From Rhodoferax sp. (GTDB taxonomy: Bacteria > Pseudomonadota > Gammaproteobacteria > Burkholderiales > Burkholderiaceae_C), in NCBI RefSeq assembly GCF_030646845.1, contig NZ_JAUSLE010000026.1:1-64000 (forward strand): a DNA stretch of 64,000 nt, written 5' to 3'. The notes beneath the pieces are model-generated. The model saw only the letters and a list, made by a program, of their open reading frames with translations. It had not been told where the DNA came from and did no database searches. Position numbers and translations under genes: made by a program. This document shows positions 16,159 through 26,840 of this stretch, piece after piece; position 1 is the first letter of the stretch; each line of letters starts with the position of its first letter.

Positions 16159-18492
16159 CTATGCCGCCTGACGGTCCTGCGCATCCGACATGATCTGGTC
16201 CAGCGCCCGCGACACGATGGGCACCTGGTCGATGACGCTGAGCCGGCCGCGCCGCAACAACGCGGCCACTTCCCGCTCGGAGCGCACAAAAGCATCAAAA
16301 CCATCGCGATTGGTGAACAGCAGGCGCGTGCGCATGGGACTGACCCAGCTCAGGCGGCAGCGGTGGCGCGTGGTCTCGTTCACCATGAAATCGAACCACA
16401 GCCCGCGGCTGAAGGTCTGGGCCATGGCATCAAACTCATCGGCTGACCCGGCCAGCTTGCCAGCCCGTCGCTGATCCAACTCGTTCATCGCCTCCTGGCC
16501 AGCGTTGGCCTCCAGGAGGGCCGATGCGGTGTCCACCGCAACCGGTTGCGTCATGCGGATCGCGAGCATGTGGGTCGAAATCAGGCGCCGGGTGAAGGTT
16601 GCACGTGCCTCGCCCGTCCAGTCGATGGCGTCCAGGCCCGCATTCAGGTTGCGCACCAGGTCGGGCAACACCGCCACCAGTCGCCGCCGCTCTTCCGTCC
16701 GCGTCTTGGGCTGCGTCGACCAGATCAGCTGGTCCATGGCGGTGAGGGCGCTGTCCCACTGGGCCGGGCTGTCCGTCACGTTCAGCCAGGCGCGTGCCAT
16801 CACCTCACGCCATTGGGTCGTCAGGAACGGTGCCAAGAAAGGCGCCAGCGGCAATTCCGGCGGCAGGGCCTTGATGCGGTCATGCACTGCTTCGTCGGCG
16901 TGGGCCAGTGCCTGCTCATAGGATTCGCCCACGCGCTCATGGTCCGCCGCCGGTTCAATACGGACCTGTGCCTGTTGTTCCGTTTCAAACAGGAATTCCG
17001 TGAACTCCAGCAGCAACTCGCTGAACAGGGTGAGGTCGTCTTCGAATTCGGTCAACACGCGTTTGACCGTGCTTTCGATGCGCACATACAGCGGGTCGTT
17101 TTCACCCTTCTCGGGCGCCCAGGCGACGGATGCGGATGCCAGTGTGTCAACCAGCCGGCGCGCCGGGTGATCGGCAGACAGGAAGAAGTCGCGGTCGATC
17201 ATGGCCGCCTTGAGCACGGGGATCTGCAGGCGGCCAATGACGAACTTCATCTGCAGGGGAATAGCCTGGTCCGCAAAAACAAAATCGAACACCTCGGCCA
17301 GCGCGTCCACCGTGCCACGATCCAGTTCGGGGGCGCGGCGCACCTCGTCCCGATCCCGCATCTGGCGCAGGATGTTGTGGTCGCCCGGGTCCTGCCCCTC
17401 CAGAATCTGGTAGGACGAAGAGGCTCCCGCACCGGCTTGCAGGTCACCCAGGTAACCCATGAATTCGGGGTCGGCTGGCGCGAACGTTTGCCGCGCCCCG
17501 TCACCATGGGTTTCGGTCCACGCAAGTGCCTCGCCATCCCCGGAGTCACCGGGGGCAGGCGGCGAGCCCAGGCCAAGCCGTTGCAGAAACTGCCGCGCCT
17601 GCGCCGCAATGTTGCGTCCTGCCGGCGCCAGACCGCCCCACACGGAACGGGCACGACCCGCCTCCGGCGCGCCAAGACCCGGCCTCCTGCTCACCGGTGC
17701 CTCATCGCCGCCCGACAAGGGTGCAGCTGCCGACGCAGGGCCCAGGTTGGCGTGCGCAGACGGCACACTGTCCGATCGCTTGATGCGATGCATGGTCTGG
17801 GCCTCAATGCCTGCCTGCATCAACGTCGCATTCAGATCCGCATACAAAGGTGCCAGATCCAGACTGTGCCGCGGTTCAAGCGCCAGCAGCAGGTCCTCGG
17901 TCGCCTGGTCGTCAAGGCCGCTCTTTTCCCACGCCAGCAAGAACGCGCGGACAAATACTTCGGGACGAAATGGGTTGCTCAACAGGCTTGGTGCGTCCTG
18001 CCCCAGCAATGCGCCGAGCCGCAGGGTCAGCGGGCTCACGCTGGCGTCGTAGTGCGCCGTAAACCGCTGCGCCACGCGGTCCAGCAACAGAATGCGTTCC
18101 ACCTCGCACACGTCAATCAATGACAGCGTCATGCCGTTCAGCGCTTCGTCGGAGGCAGAGTTGCGGGACTGGGTGGCGTCCGTCACGTCCGGCAGGATGG
18201 AGCGCACCTCCTCCTCCAACGATGTCTGCAGAGCAGCTTGAAAGGCACGATTGAAGACGTCGGCGTGCTTGTGCAGCAAGAGGCAGGCTGAACGCAGGTT
18301 CTGGCCCCGGGCCTGCGACGGCCTGGCGTCCACCAGATCCAGCAAATGCTCGCGCACCAGTGTCAGGTTGTCGCTCTCATGGTCGGCAAAGTAGGCCAAT
18401 GTCTTGCCCATCAGCGCGCGAATATGTCGGCGCGCCTGGACACGCGAACCGCGCTCAGCGGCATGAGATGATGAAGGCGAGCGAATGGACAT
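16159..18492 (-). CDS. DUF1631 family protein
   Basis: A 777-residue, mostly helical and acidic cytoplasmic protein of the DUF1631 family, which is largely restricted to beta- and gammaproteobacteria. The C-terminal segment RLSWVSPMRTRLLFTNRDGF is the best conserved part and resembles PilZ-like beta structure seen in relatives. Residues ~250-345 are a low-complexity Ala/Gly/Pro linker. No catalytic motif is recognised and the function is unknown. Start 18492 (MSIRSPSSSH) is preceded by AGGG; an upstream ATG at 18540 is also possible. Confidence 0.8.
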   Translation of the reverse strand: MSIRSPSSSHAAERGSRVQARRHIRALMGKTLAYFADHESDNLTLVREHLLDLVDARPSQARGQNLRSACLLLHKHADVFNRAFQAALQTSLEEEVRSILPDVTDATQSRNSASDEALNGMTLSLIDVCEVERILLLDRVAQRFTAHYDASVSPLTLRLGALLGQDAPSLLSNPFRPEVFVRAFLLAWEKSGLDDQATEDLLLALEPRHSLDLAPLYADLNATLMQAGIEAQTMHRIKRSDSVPSAHANLGPASAAAPLSGGDEAPVSRRPGLGAPEAGRARSVWGGLAPAGRNIAAQARQFLQRLGLGSPPAPGDSGDGEALAWTETHGDGARQTFAPADPEFMGYLGDLQAGAGASSSYQILEGQDPGDHNILRQMRDRDEVRRAPELDRGTVDALAEVFDFVFADQAIPLQMKFVIGRLQIPVLKAAMIDRDFFLSADHPARRLVDTLASASVAWAPEKGENDPLYVRIESTVKRVLTEFEDDLTLFSELLLEFTEFLFETEQQAQVRIEPAADHERVGESYEQALAHADEAVHDRIKALPPELPLAPFLAPFLTTQWREVMARAWLNVTDSPAQWDSALTAMDQLIWSTQPKTRTEERRRLVAVLPDLVRNLNAGLDAIDWTGEARATFTRRLISTHMLAIRMTQPVAVDTASALLEANAGQEAMNELDQRRAGKLAGSADEFDAMAQTFSRGLWFDFMVNETTRHRCRLSWVSPMRTRLLFTNRDGFDAFVRSEREVAALLRRGRLSVIDQVPIVSRALDQIMSDAQDRQAA

Positions 18493-18665
18493 CCCTGTAT
18501 TGCCTGGTGTCTTTGAACAAGCTGGGCGAATGACGCCCAAACCGCGAACCGCAGCTGCCCGGACCGGTCAGGCGCGCTGCACGACTACCTTAGCAGCAAT
18601 CACCTGTAACACGCCGACGGCACTGCACTTGTTACGCAAAGATACACCTCAAAACCACACAACCC

Positions 18666-19223
18666 TCAAGTAAGGAGTCTTGACGACTTGGGCACATGCG
18701 CCATCAGGAATTCCATCTGGTCGGCCAGGATGCGACGGTTTCGCAGGATGAAATCTTCCCAGAGACTGGGCACGTACGGTGTGTACAACAGCGGCATATT
18801 GGCCTGCTCGGGCGTGCGGTGGCTTTTGCGGTGGTTGCAGGGACGGCACGAGGTGACCACATTCATCCAGATATCGACACCGTTCTGCGCGAACGGAATG
18901 ATGTGCTCGCGCGTCAGGTCTTCCTCGTGGAAATGGTCGCCGCAATAGGCGCAGATATTGCGGTCACGTGCAAACAACTTGCTGTTCGTCAGCCCCGGCT
19001 TCAGGTTAAAAGGATTGATGCCCGGCACACCCTTGGTGCCAATGATGCTGTTGACCGTGATGATGGATTGTTGGCCGGTGATTGCGTTGTGTCCGCCATG
19101 AAACACCGCAACCTGTGCCCCCATTTCCCAGCGCACTTCCTCGGCGGCATAGTGGATCACCGCCTGCTCAAGCGAAATCCACGACTGCGGTAACCCCTGG
19201 GCTGAGAGCTTCAAGACCTTCAA
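18666..19223 (-). CDS. HNH endonuclease domain protein
   Basis: A 185-residue protein with a C-terminal HNH zinc-finger nuclease fold: NICAYCGDHFHEEDLTREHI, then NVVTSCRPCNHRKSHRTPEQ. The two CxxC pairs and the HI of the catalytic motif are present. The start is taken as TTG at 19223 because AGGAGG lies six bases upstream and translation from there gives MKVLKLSAQGLPQSW, the usual N-terminus as I recall it; the ATG 28 codons further up lacks a Shine-Dalgarno. Widespread stand-alone HNH proteins of this type have no fixed role. It lies upstream of DUF1631 on the same strand. Confidence 0.82.
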   Translation of the reverse strand: MKVLKLSAQGLPQSWISLEQAVIHYAAEEVRWEMGAQVAVFHGGHNAITGQQSIITVNSIIGTKGVPGINPFNLKPGLTNSKLFARDRNICAYCGDHFHEEDLTREHIIPFAQNGVDIWMNVVTSCRPCNHRKSHRTPEQANMPLLYTPYVPSLWEDFILRNRRILADQMEFLMAHVPKSSRLLT

Positions 19224-19298
19224 AACACGCCTCCTGGAACAGTTAAATGAACCACTGACACGAAATGCGATTGCCTCTGACAACGGGGCAAAAATGAC

Positions 19299-19326
19299 TT
19301 GCCCCACTGCTAGGACACAATATAAC
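19299..19326 (+). promoter_or_regulatory. Candidate sigma70 promoter for ribF
   Basis: TTGCCC at 19299-19304 and TATAAC at 19321-19326 with 16-bp spacing, about 75 bp before the ribF ATG. The dispersed repeat at 19347-19394 would lie in the leader of this transcript. Confidence 0.4.
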
Positions 19327-19346
19327 CTGTTTTCATGACAATCCGG

Positions 19347-19394
19347 CTTCAGGCGCTTGAGTCAACAGCGCCGTCTGCTATCAAAAAGATAACA
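19347..19394 (+). repeat. Dispersed repeat element in the ribF leader
   Basis: The left half contains AGGCGCTTGA...CAGCGCC, itself able to pair, and the 17-bp core is 19377-19393 (GCTAT...ATAAC). It ends 6 bp before the ribF ATG and overlaps the place where a Shine-Dalgarno would be expected. Confidence 0.75.
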
Positions 19395-19399
19395 ATCCA

Positions 19400-20410
19400 A
19401 TGAAGGTTTTTCGCGGTTTCAACCACCCCGGCGTCTCTCAGGCATGCGCGCTGACCATTGGCAATTTTGACGGTGTGCACCGCGGCCACCAGGCCATGCT
19501 GGCATTGCTCAAGGGCGAAGCCCAGCAGCGTGGCGTGCCGAGCTGCGCCATGACGTTTGAGCCGCATCCGCGCGACTATTTCGCGGCAGCCACCCACAAA
19601 CCCGAGCTGGCGCCGGCGCGCATCGGCACGCTGCGCGACAAGCTGACCGATCTGGCCCAGTGCGGCGTGGACCAGACGGTCGTCCTGCCGTTTGACGCGC
19701 GGCTGGCAGCGCTGTCGCCCCAGGCGTTCATCGACGACGTGTTGGTCAAGGGCCTGGGCGCGAAGTATGTTCTGGTCGGTGATGATTTCCGTTTTGGCTT
19801 CAAGCGTGCGGGCGACTACGCCATGCTCGATGCCGCGGGCGTGGCACAAGGCTTTGACGTGGCACGCATGAACAGCTACGAAGTGCACGGCCTGCGGGTG
19901 TCGAGTTCCGCCGTGCGCGATGCCTTGTCGGAAGGCCGGATGGATGACGCGGCACGACTTTTGGGGCGGCCCTACCGCATCTCGGGACACGTGGTGCATG
20001 GCCGCAAACTGGGGCGAGAGTTGGGTTTCAGAACCCTGAACCTGCGCTTTTCCCACTGGAAACCCGCCGCCAGCGGCATCTTCGTCGTGCTGGTCCACGG
20101 TCTGGATGCCGTGCCGCTGGCGGGGGTTGCCAACCTGGGTATTCGCCCCTCACTGGACCCCAATGACGTGAACGGTGGTCGGGTGCTACTGGAAACCCAT
20201 TGCCTGGACTGGCCCCAGCGCCTGGGCGCGGAGGGTGCGTACGGTAAAATCATCCGTGTGGAACTGCTACACAAATTGCACGGCGAACTCAAATACGATG
20301 GCCTGGATGCTCTTCAAAAGGGCATCGCCCGGGACTGCGATGACGCGCGTGCCTACCTGGCGTCACCGCACGCCCAGACGCACCGTCAAACGACGCGCGA
20401 CCGAATTTAG
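19400..20410 (+). CDS. ribF: Bifunctional riboflavin kinase / FAD synthetase
   Basis: A 336-residue RibF that makes FMN and FAD from riboflavin. The N-terminal nucleotidyltransferase domain has GNFDGVHRGHQ (~14-24), the VGDDFRFG block and SSSAVRDAL; the C-terminal kinase domain has GRPYRISGHVVHG, GRELGFRTLNL and GVANLGIRPS. It precedes ileS and lspA, a common proteobacterial order (ribF-ileS-lspA). The repeat element directly upstream leaves little room for a normal ribosome-binding site, so translation may be modulated. No FMN riboswitch was recognised. Confidence 0.95.
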   Translation: MKVFRGFNHPGVSQACALTIGNFDGVHRGHQAMLALLKGEAQQRGVPSCAMTFEPHPRDYFAAATHKPELAPARIGTLRDKLTDLAQCGVDQTVVLPFDARLAALSPQAFIDDVLVKGLGAKYVLVGDDFRFGFKRAGDYAMLDAAGVAQGFDVARMNSYEVHGLRVSSSAVRDALSEGRMDDAARLLGRPYRISGHVVHGRKLGRELGFRTLNLRFSHWKPAASGIFVVLVHGLDAVPLAGVANLGIRPSLDPNDVNGGRVLLETHCLDWPQRLGAEGAYGKIIRVELLHKLHGELKYDGLDALQKGIARDCDDARAYLASPHAQTHRQTTRDRI

Positions 20411-20569
20411 GCGGCGAAAGGTTTCGCCCGCCCCGCACCTTGAGCCTGGCTCACCCGACACTTTTCGCCACCCCAACGACACAGATGCAGCTCCGGGCGA
20501 CTCGCTGCATCATTTGGATTTTCAGATACCACAAACGCTGCCCTGCGGCGAAACAGTTCCACCAGCACC

Positions 20570-23446
20570 ATGACCGAATCCACCACACCTGACACCAGCA
20601 CCAAAACCGATTACCGCAGCACGCTCAACCTGCCGGACACGCCATTCCCCATGCGGGGCGACCTGCCCAAGCGCGAGCCGGGCTGGGTGAAGGAGTGGGA
20701 GGACAAGGGCATCTACAAGAAATTGCGGGACATGCGCAAAGGCGCTCCCAAGTTTGTGCTGCACGACGGACCGCCCTACGCCAATGGCCAGATTCACATG
20801 GGGCATGCGGTCAACAAGATTCTGAAGGACATGATCGTCAAGGCGCGCCAGCTCAAGGGCATGGACGCCGCCTACATCCCGGGCTGGGACTGCCACGGTC
20901 TGCCAATCGAAAACGCGATTGAAAAGAAATTTGGCCGCAAGCTGCCGCGCGACGAGATGCAGGCGAAAAGCCGCGCCTTTGCCACCGAGCAGATCGACAT
21001 CCAGCGCGTGGACTTCAAACGCCTGGGCGTGCTGGGCGACTGGGACCACCCGTATCGCACCATGGATTTCAGCAACGAGGCAGATGAAATCCGCGCCTTC
21101 AAACGGGTGGTGGAGCGGGGCTTTGTCTACCGCGGCCTGAAGCCCGTCTATTGGTGCTTTGACTGCGGCTCGTCGCTCGCCGAGTTTGAGATCGAATACG
21201 CCGACAAAAAATCGCAGACGCTGGACGTCGGCTTTCTGTGCGCCGAGCCGGCCCGGCTGGCAACAGCCTTTGGCCTGGGCGCGCTCGACAAAGAGGCGTT
21301 TGCCGTCATCTGGACCACCACCGCGTGGACCATTCCGGCCAACCAGGCCCTGAACCTGAACCCGGAACTCACCTACGCGCTGGTCGATACCGAGCGCGGC
21401 CTGCTGGTACTGGCCGAGAGCCTGGTCGGGAAGTGCATGGAGCGCTACCAGCTCACCGGCACGGTGGTCGCCACCACCAAAGGCGAGTCGCTGGCAGGCA
21501 TCCAGTTCAAGCACCCGCTGGCCCATGTGGACGCGGGCTACGACCGCTTCAGCCCCGTCTACCTGGCCGACTACGCCACCGCGGAGGATGGCACCGGCCT
21601 GGTTCACTCCTCGCCAGCCTACGGCGTGGAAGACTTCAACAGCTGCGTCGCGCATGGAATGGCCTACGACGACATCCTGAACCCGGTGCAGGGCAATGGC
21701 GCCTACGCGCCCGAGCTGCCGCTGTTTGGCGGCCAACACATCTGGAAGGCCTGCCCCGTCATCATTGATGCGCTGCGCGATGCCGGGCGCCTGTTTGCCA
21801 CCGAGAACATCACCCACAGCTACCCGCATTGCTGGCGCCACAAGACACCGGTGATCTACCGCGCGGCCGCCCAGTGGTTCATCCGCATGGACGAGGGCGA
21901 AGGGGTATTTACCAAGGACAAGGCACCCAAGTCCCTGCGCCAGCTGGCGCTGGACGCCATCGAGCAGACCTCCTTCTATCCCGAGAACGGCAAGACGCGC
22001 CTGCGCGACATGATTGCGGGCCGGCCCGACTGGTGTATCAGCCGCCAGCGCAGCTGGGGCGTGCCCCTGCCCTTCTTCCTGCACAAGGACAGCGGGGAGT
22101 TGCACCCGCGCACCATGGAGATTCTGGACATCGCCGCCGACATGGTGGAAAAGGGCGGCATTGAGGCCTGGAGCAAGGCCACGACCGAGTCCATCCTCGG
22201 CGCGCAGGATGCAGAGCAGTACACCAAGAGCAGCGATATTCTGGAAGTCTGGTTTGACTCGGGTACCACGCACACCACAGTGCTCAAGGGCTCGCACCCC
22301 GGCAGCGGTCACGAGACGGGACCCGAGGCCGACCTGTATCTGGAAGGGCATGACCAGCACCGCGGCTGGTTTCATTCGTCGCTGCTGACGGCATGCGCCA
22401 TGTACGGCCGCGCGCCCTACAAAGGCCTGCTGACCCACGGCTTCACGGTGGACAGCAAGGGCCACAAGATGAGCAAGAGCGCGGGCAACGGGGTTGATCC
22501 GCAGGAGACCTCGAAAAAGCTTGGCGCCGAAATCATTCGCCTGTGGGTGGCCGCCAGCGACTACTCCGGCGACATTGCCGGCGACGACAAAATTCTGGCG
22601 CGCGTCGTGGACACCTACCGCCGTGTCCGCAACACGCTCAAATTCCTGCTGGCCAATGTGAGCGACTTTGACCCGGTCAAAGACGCGGTGCCGCTGGCGC
22701 AGATGCTTGAGATTGACCGCTACGCCCTGAGCCGCGCGGCGCAGCTGCAGGCCGACATCCTGGCGCACTATGAAGTCTATGAATTCCACCCGGTGGTGGC
22801 CAAACTGCAGATCTACTGCTCTGAAGACCTGGGCTCGTTCTACCTCGACATCCTCAAGGACCGGCTCTACACCACGGCGCCGAAGTCGCTGGCACGTCGC
22901 AGCGCCCAGACCGCCCTGTGGCAGATTACGCAGGCGATGCTGCGCTGGATGGCGCCGTTCCTGAGCTTCACGGCCGAAGAGGCGTGGGCCGTGCTGGGCA
23001 CCGCCGGCAAAACGCCAGGCGACACGAAAGAATCGATCTTCATGGACACCTACGTCCAGCTGGAAGCACCTGACACGGCATTGCTGGCCAAGTGGGCCCG
23101 TATCCGCGAGATCCGCGACGCGGTGAACAAGGAGATCGAAGTCTTGCGCGCCGAGGGCAAGGTCGGTTCGTCCCTGCAGGCTGCCGTGACACTCACAGCG
23201 GCGGCAGCGGATTACGCGATTCTGGCCAGCCTGGGTGATGATCTGAAATTTGCCTTCATCACATCTGCTATTACTTTGATAGCTGAAGACGCCCTCTCCA
23301 TTGGGGCTGACACCTCAAATGCCATAAAATGCGAGCGCTGCTGGCATTACCGTGACGATGTCGGAGCGGACCCCGCTCACCCCACCCTGTGTGGCCGCTG
23401 CACCAGCAACCTGTTTGGTGCAGGCGAGAACCGGAGATTTGCGTAA
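20570..23446 (+). CDS. ileS: Isoleucyl-tRNA synthetase
   Basis: A 958-residue class I synthetase charging tRNA-Ile. The HIGH-type motif ([16 protein letters not shown], ~58-73), the CP1 editing domain with [16 protein letters not shown], the KMSKS loop ([11 protein letters not shown], ~633) and a C-terminal zinc finger ([12 protein letters not shown]...CGRC) are all present, as in the bacterial form. Near the C-terminus the peptide [15 protein letters not shown] is encoded by an in-frame dispersed repeat just before the zinc finger. Its TAA overlaps the lspA ATG by one base. Confidence 0.97.
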   Translation: MTESTTPDTSTKTDYRSTLNLPDTPFPMRGDLPKREPGWVKEWEDKGIYKKLRDMRKGAPKFVLHDGPPYANGQIHMGHAVNKILKDMIVKARQLKGMDAAYIPGWDCHGLPIENAIEKKFGRKLPRDEMQAKSRAFATEQIDIQRVDFKRLGVLGDWDHPYRTMDFSNEADEIRAFKRVVERGFVYRGLKPVYWCFDCGSSLAEFEIEYADKKSQTLDVGFLCAEPARLATAFGLGALDKEAFAVIWTTTAWTIPANQALNLNPELTYALVDTERGLLVLAESLVGKCMERYQLTGTVVATTKGESLAGIQFKHPLAHVDAGYDRFSPVYLADYATAEDGTGLVHSSPAYGVEDFNSCVAHGMAYDDILNPVQGNGAYAPELPLFGGQHIWKACPVIIDALRDAGRLFATENITHSYPHCWRHKTPVIYRAAAQWFIRMDEGEGVFTKDKAPKSLRQLALDAIEQTSFYPENGKTRLRDMIAGRPDWCISRQRSWGVPLPFFLHKDSGELHPRTMEILDIAADMVEKGGIEAWSKATTESILGAQDAEQYTKSSDILEVWFDSGTTHTTVLKGSHPGSGHETGPEADLYLEGHDQHRGWFHSSLLTACAMYGRAPYKGLLTHGFTVDSKGHKMSKSAGNGVDPQETSKKLGAEIIRLWVAASDYSGDIAGDDKILARVVDTYRRVRNTLKFLLANVSDFDPVKDAVPLAQMLEIDRYALSRAAQLQADILAHYEVYEFHPVVAKLQIYCSEDLGSFYLDILKDRLYTTAPKSLARRSAQTALWQITQAMLRWMAPFLSFTAEEAWAVLGTAGKTPGDTKESIFMDTYVQLEAPDTALLAKWARIREIRDAVNKEIEVLRAEGKVGSSLQAAVTLTAAAADYAILASLGDDLKFAFITSAITLIAEDALSIGADTSNAIKCERCWHYRDDVGADPAHPTLCGRCTSNLFGAGENRRFA
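23266..23314 (-). repeat. Dispersed repeat element inside ileS
   Basis: The inverted orientation has core 23267-23283 (GCTAT...ATAGC, perfect 5-bp ends) followed by GGCG and CAGCCCCAATGGAGAG on the minus strand. It is in frame within the linker before the zinc finger. Confidence 0.75.
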
Positions 23447-23946
23447 TGGCCCGAGGATTCAAATCATCATCGTCGGGAGGCATGCTGCAATGGCTGGGCC
23501 TGGCTTTCATCATTCTGATCGCCGACCAGTTCACCAAGATCCTGATCGTCGGCTATTACCAGCTGGGTGACAGCACTTACGTCACGAGCTTCTTCAACGT
23601 GGTTCGCGCGCACAACACGGGTGCGGCGTTCTCGTTTCTGGCCGGGGCCTCGGGCTGGCAACGGTGGTTCTTCACCGTCATCGGCCTGCTGGCAGCGGCC
23701 CTGATTCTGTGGATGCTCAAGTCGCACGCCGGGCAAAAACTGTTTGCCTTTGCCATGGCCTGCATCCTGGGCGGCGCCATTGGCAATGTGATTGACCGGA
23801 TCATGTACGGTTACGTGGTGGACTTTCTGGACTTTCACTGGCTCAACTGGCATTTCCCGGCCTTCAATGTCGCCGACAGCGCAATCACCATAGGCGCAGC
23901 CTGCCTGATACTGGACGAACTGCTTCGCGTACGCCGCACGCACTAG
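23446..23946 (+). CDS. lspA: Lipoprotein signal peptidase (SPase II)
   Basis: A 166-residue, four-helix inner-membrane aspartic protease that removes signal peptides from prolipoproteins. The conserved blocks [22 protein letters not shown], catalytic Asp in [19 protein letters not shown] and catalytic Asp in FNVADSAI are intact. ATG 23446 overlaps the last base of ileS; an in-frame upstream extension within ileS is ignored. The Ser/Gly-rich N-terminus ([10 protein letters not shown]) is a little longer than usual. Confidence 0.96.
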   Translation: MARGFKSSSSGGMLQWLGLAFIILIADQFTKILIVGYYQLGDSTYVTSFFNVVRAHNTGAAFSFLAGASGWQRWFFTVIGLLAAALILWMLKSHAGQKLFAFAMACILGGAIGNVIDRIMYGYVVDFLDFHWLNWHFPAFNVADSAITIGAACLILDELLRVRRTH

Positions 23947-23971
23947 GCGCACCACAAGGAAAAGGAACCCG

Positions 23972-25681
23972 TTGACCCACCTGCTGAATCTCCTCGCAGC
24001 CATCGCCCTGCTGGTCTGGGGCACGCATCTGGTGCGCACCGGCATCCTGCGCGTGCTGGGCGCCAATCTGCGCAACGTGCTGGCCCGCAGCGTGAGCAAC
24101 CGGTTCAAAGCCATGGTCTCGGGGCTCGGCGTCACGGCCCTGGTGCAGTCCAGCACCGCCACGGCGCTCATCGTCTCGGCGTTCGTGGGCCAGGGCTTGA
24201 TGGCCCTGCCCTCGGCGCTGGCCGTCATGCTGGGGGCCGACATTGGCACCAGCCTGATGGCGGTGGTGTTCTCCCGCGATCTGTCATGGCTGTCGCCCCT
24301 GTTCATTTTTGTCGGTGTCGTGCTGTTCATTGCCCGCCAGTCCACCACCGTCGGCCGCGTCGGGCGCATTCTGATTGGCCTGGGACTGATGTTGCTAGCT
24401 CTGCAACTGGTCACCGTATCGGCCAACGTGCTGACCCAAGCCCCGGCGGTCAAGGCGCTGCTGGCATCCCTGAGCAGCGACCTGCTGCTCGAGATCACCG
24501 TGGGCGCCACGCTGGCGGTGCTCAGCTACTCAAGCCTCACCATTGTGCTGCTCACGGCCACTCTTGCCGCCACCAATGTGATACCGGTGGATGTGGCGCT
24601 CGGTCTGGTGCTGGGCGCCAATCTTGGCAGCGGCCTGCTCGCGGTGTTGACCACCCTGAGGGCCAATGTGGAAACACGTCAGGTGCCGCTGGGCAACCTG
24701 GTGTTCAAGGTGCTCGGGATCGCCATCGCTGCGCCCTTTCTCAGTCTATGGCTGCAGTACGCACGTCCGCTGCTGGGTGACGTGGCGACCGTGGTCGTGC
24801 TGTTTCATCTGAGCTTCAACCTGCTGGCGGGCCTGCTTTTTATCGGCCTGACCCAGGTCGTTGCCCGCTGGATTGGCTACTGGCTGCCCAAACCACAAAA
24901 GAGCACGGTGGCCGGGCGTCAGCGACACCTGGACGCATCGGCACTGGCCACCCCGTCACTGGCCCTCTCGTGTGCGGTACGCGAGGCCATGCACCAGGCC
25001 GATGTGGTGGAAACCATGCTGCTGGGCGTGCTGGAGGTGATCCAGAACAACGACTACAAGCTGGCCCAGCGCCTGCAGAAAATGGACGATACGGTGGACG
25101 AGCTGTACTCGGACATCAAGTACTACCTGACCAAGATCTCACGCGAAGCCCTGAGCGAGAACGAAGGGCACCGCTGGACCGACATCATCAGCTTCACCAT
25201 CAACATGGAGCAGATCGGCGACATCATTGAACGGGTGTTGCAGGACATCGAAGAGAAGAAGATCAACCTCGGGCGCGAGTTCTCGCAGGCGGGCATGAAC
25301 GAGATCATCGAATTGCACAGCCGTCTGGTCAGCAACCTGCGCCTCGGCATGAGCGTATTCCTGAACGGCAATGTGCGCGACGCGCAGAAACTGCTGGAAG
25401 AAAAATCCCGCTTTCGCGACCTGGAGCGCGAATATGCCGCCGCCCACCTGGATCGCCTCTCGGTCAATACTCTGCAGAGCATCGAGACCAGTTCGCTGCA
25501 CCTGGACCTGATCAGCGACCTCAAGCGCATCAACTCCCACATCTGCTCGATTGCCTATCCGATCCTGGACTCGGCAGGTGCGCTGGCACCCAATCGCCTG
25601 CGTCATTCGGTGCTGGACGCGCACCATCCGGTCGTGGCCAACGCCATACGGCCACCCAATTCAGGGCAACCGCGGGCATAA
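23972..25681 (+). CDS. Na/Pi-cotransporter family protein with PhoU-like domain
   Basis: A 569-residue membrane protein. The N-terminal ~330 residues have two Na_Pi_cotrans repeats with the QSST signature (GVTALVQSSTATALIVSAF) and LSYSSLTIVLLTATLA. The C-terminal ~200 residues are cytosolic, helical and PhoU-like. The family imports or exports phosphate with sodium; the PhoU part suggests phosphate regulation. The start is a TTG at 23972 preceded by AAGGAAAAGGAA; no ATG fits. Convergent with the quinone oxidoreductase gene, with a repeat element between them. Confidence 0.88.
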   Translation: MTHLLNLLAAIALLVWGTHLVRTGILRVLGANLRNVLARSVSNRFKAMVSGLGVTALVQSSTATALIVSAFVGQGLMALPSALAVMLGADIGTSLMAVVFSRDLSWLSPLFIFVGVVLFIARQSTTVGRVGRILIGLGLMLLALQLVTVSANVLTQAPAVKALLASLSSDLLLEITVGATLAVLSYSSLTIVLLTATLAATNVIPVDVALGLVLGANLGSGLLAVLTTLRANVETRQVPLGNLVFKVLGIAIAAPFLSLWLQYARPLLGDVATVVVLFHLSFNLLAGLLFIGLTQVVARWIGYWLPKPQKSTVAGRQRHLDASALATPSLALSCAVREAMHQADVVETMLLGVLEVIQNNDYKLAQRLQKMDDTVDELYSDIKYYLTKISREALSENEGHRWTDIISFTINMEQIGDIIERVLQDIEEKKINLGREFSQAGMNEIIELHSRLVSNLRLGMSVFLNGNVRDAQKLLEEKSRFRDLEREYAAAHLDRLSVNTLQSIETSSLHLDLISDLKRINSHICSIAYPILDSAGALAPNRLRHSVLDAHHPVVANAIRPPNSGQPRA

Positions 25682-25690
25682 AGCCGTTTT

Positions 25691-25736
25691 GCTGCTATTT
25701 TGATAGCAGTCAAGGCTTGTTCCAGGAGGGCTACAA
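25691..25736 (-). repeat. Dispersed repeat element filling a convergent gene gap
   Basis: On the minus strand GTAGCCCTCCTGG and AAGCC precede the 17-bp core (GCTATCAAAATAGCAGC). It fills the 56-bp gap between two facing stop codons, where a terminator is expected; the left end touches neither coding sequence. Confidence 0.75.
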
Positions 25737-25737
25737 C

Positions 25738-26733
25738 TCAAAGTGTCAGGATCGTGCAGCCCGTGGTCTTGCGTGCTTCGAGGTCGCGATGCGCCTGCTG
25801 TACTTCCGCCAACGGGTAGCGCTGGTCGATCCGAATGGTGACCTTTCCACTGGTGACCGCCTCAAACAAATCATCCGCCATGGCCTGTGTGCTCTCACGC
25901 GTAGCGATGTGCGTAAACAGGGTCTGGCGCGTCACGTAGATGGAGCCTTTTGCGCCCAGAATGCCGGGGGCAAACGGTGCGACTGGTCCCGAGGCGTTGC
26001 CAAAGCTCGCCATCAGGCCAAACGGCGCGAGGCAGTCCAGCGACTTGTCCCAGGTGTCTTTGCCCACCGAGTCGTACACCACTTTCACACCTTTGCCACC
26101 GGTGATCTCTTTCACACGGGCCAGGAAGTCTTCGGTCGAATAGTTGATGACGAAAGCGGCGCCGTGCTCCTTGGCCAGCGCGCATTTGGCATCCGACCCT
26201 GCGGTGCCAATCAGCTGCAGACCCATCGCGCGCGCCCACTGGCAGGCAATCAGGCCGACGCCACCCGCGGCGGCATGGAAGAGAACGAAGTCGCCAGCCT
26301 GCAAGCCGCCCTGCGGCTGCGTGCGCTTGAGCAGGTATTGCGCTGTCAGGCCCTTGAGCATCATGGCCGCACCGGTCTCGAATGAAATGGCATCCGGAAG
26401 CTTGCACACGCACTTGGCGGGCATGACCCGCAGCTCACAGTAGCTGCCCGGGGGCTGGCTGGCGTAGGCCGCACGGTCGCCCACTTTCAGGTGGGTCACG
26501 CCCTCGCCGACCGCCTCCACCACGCCGGCGGCTTCCATGCCCAGCTGCAGCGGCATCGGCAAGGCGTAAAGGCCACTGCGCTGGTACACGTCAATGAAGT
26601 TCAGACCGACCGCATGGTGACGGATGCGGATTTCACCCGGTCCGGGGTCACCCACCGTGACAGTGACAAGCTTGAGCTGTTCGGGGCCGCCATTTTGATC
26701 AATGCGAATGGCGCGGGAAGCGATGGAAGTCAT
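25738..26733 (-). CDS. NADPH:quinone reductase (zinc-free MDR/QOR family)
   Basis: A 331-residue medium-chain dehydrogenase/reductase. GroES-like fold with LNFIDVYQRSGLY at the N-terminus, then a Rossmann fold with AAAGGVGLIACQWARAMG and the QOR-typical YDSVGKDT and SFGNASGPV. The structural and catalytic zinc cysteines of alcohol dehydrogenases are absent, consistent with a NADPH-dependent quinone oxidoreductase. ATG 26733 (MTSIASRAIRI) matches the domain start and has AGGACA upstream. Confidence 0.92.
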   Translation of the reverse strand: MTSIASRAIRIDQNGGPEQLKLVTVTVGDPGPGEIRIRHHAVGLNFIDVYQRSGLYALPMPLQLGMEAAGVVEAVGEGVTHLKVGDRAAYASQPPGSYCELRVMPAKCVCKLPDAISFETGAAMMLKGLTAQYLLKRTQPQGGLQAGDFVLFHAAAGGVGLIACQWARAMGLQLIGTAGSDAKCALAKEHGAAFVINYSTEDFLARVKEITGGKGVKVVYDSVGKDTWDKSLDCLAPFGLMASFGNASGPVAPFAPGILGAKGSIYVTRQTLFTHIATRESTQAMADDLFEAVTSGKVTIRIDQRYPLAEVQQAHRDLEARKTTGCTILTL

Positions 26734-26840
26734 GGCGGGTGTCCTGAAATTTAAAGGGTGCAGCATGTTGCCATGAAATGATGCCGCACGTCGTCACCGG
26801 GTCATCAGAACGAGGAGTCCGACTTGCTACAGTCCTGACC

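Noticed and set aside
16546..18123. A 525-residue plus-strand open frame
   Set aside because: Antisense to the DUF1631 gene, without recognisable motif or ribosome-binding site.
20522..22789. A 755-residue open frame on the minus strand
   Set aside because: It lies wholly antisense to ileS, is Gly/His/Gln rich like other high-GC shadows and shows no domain.
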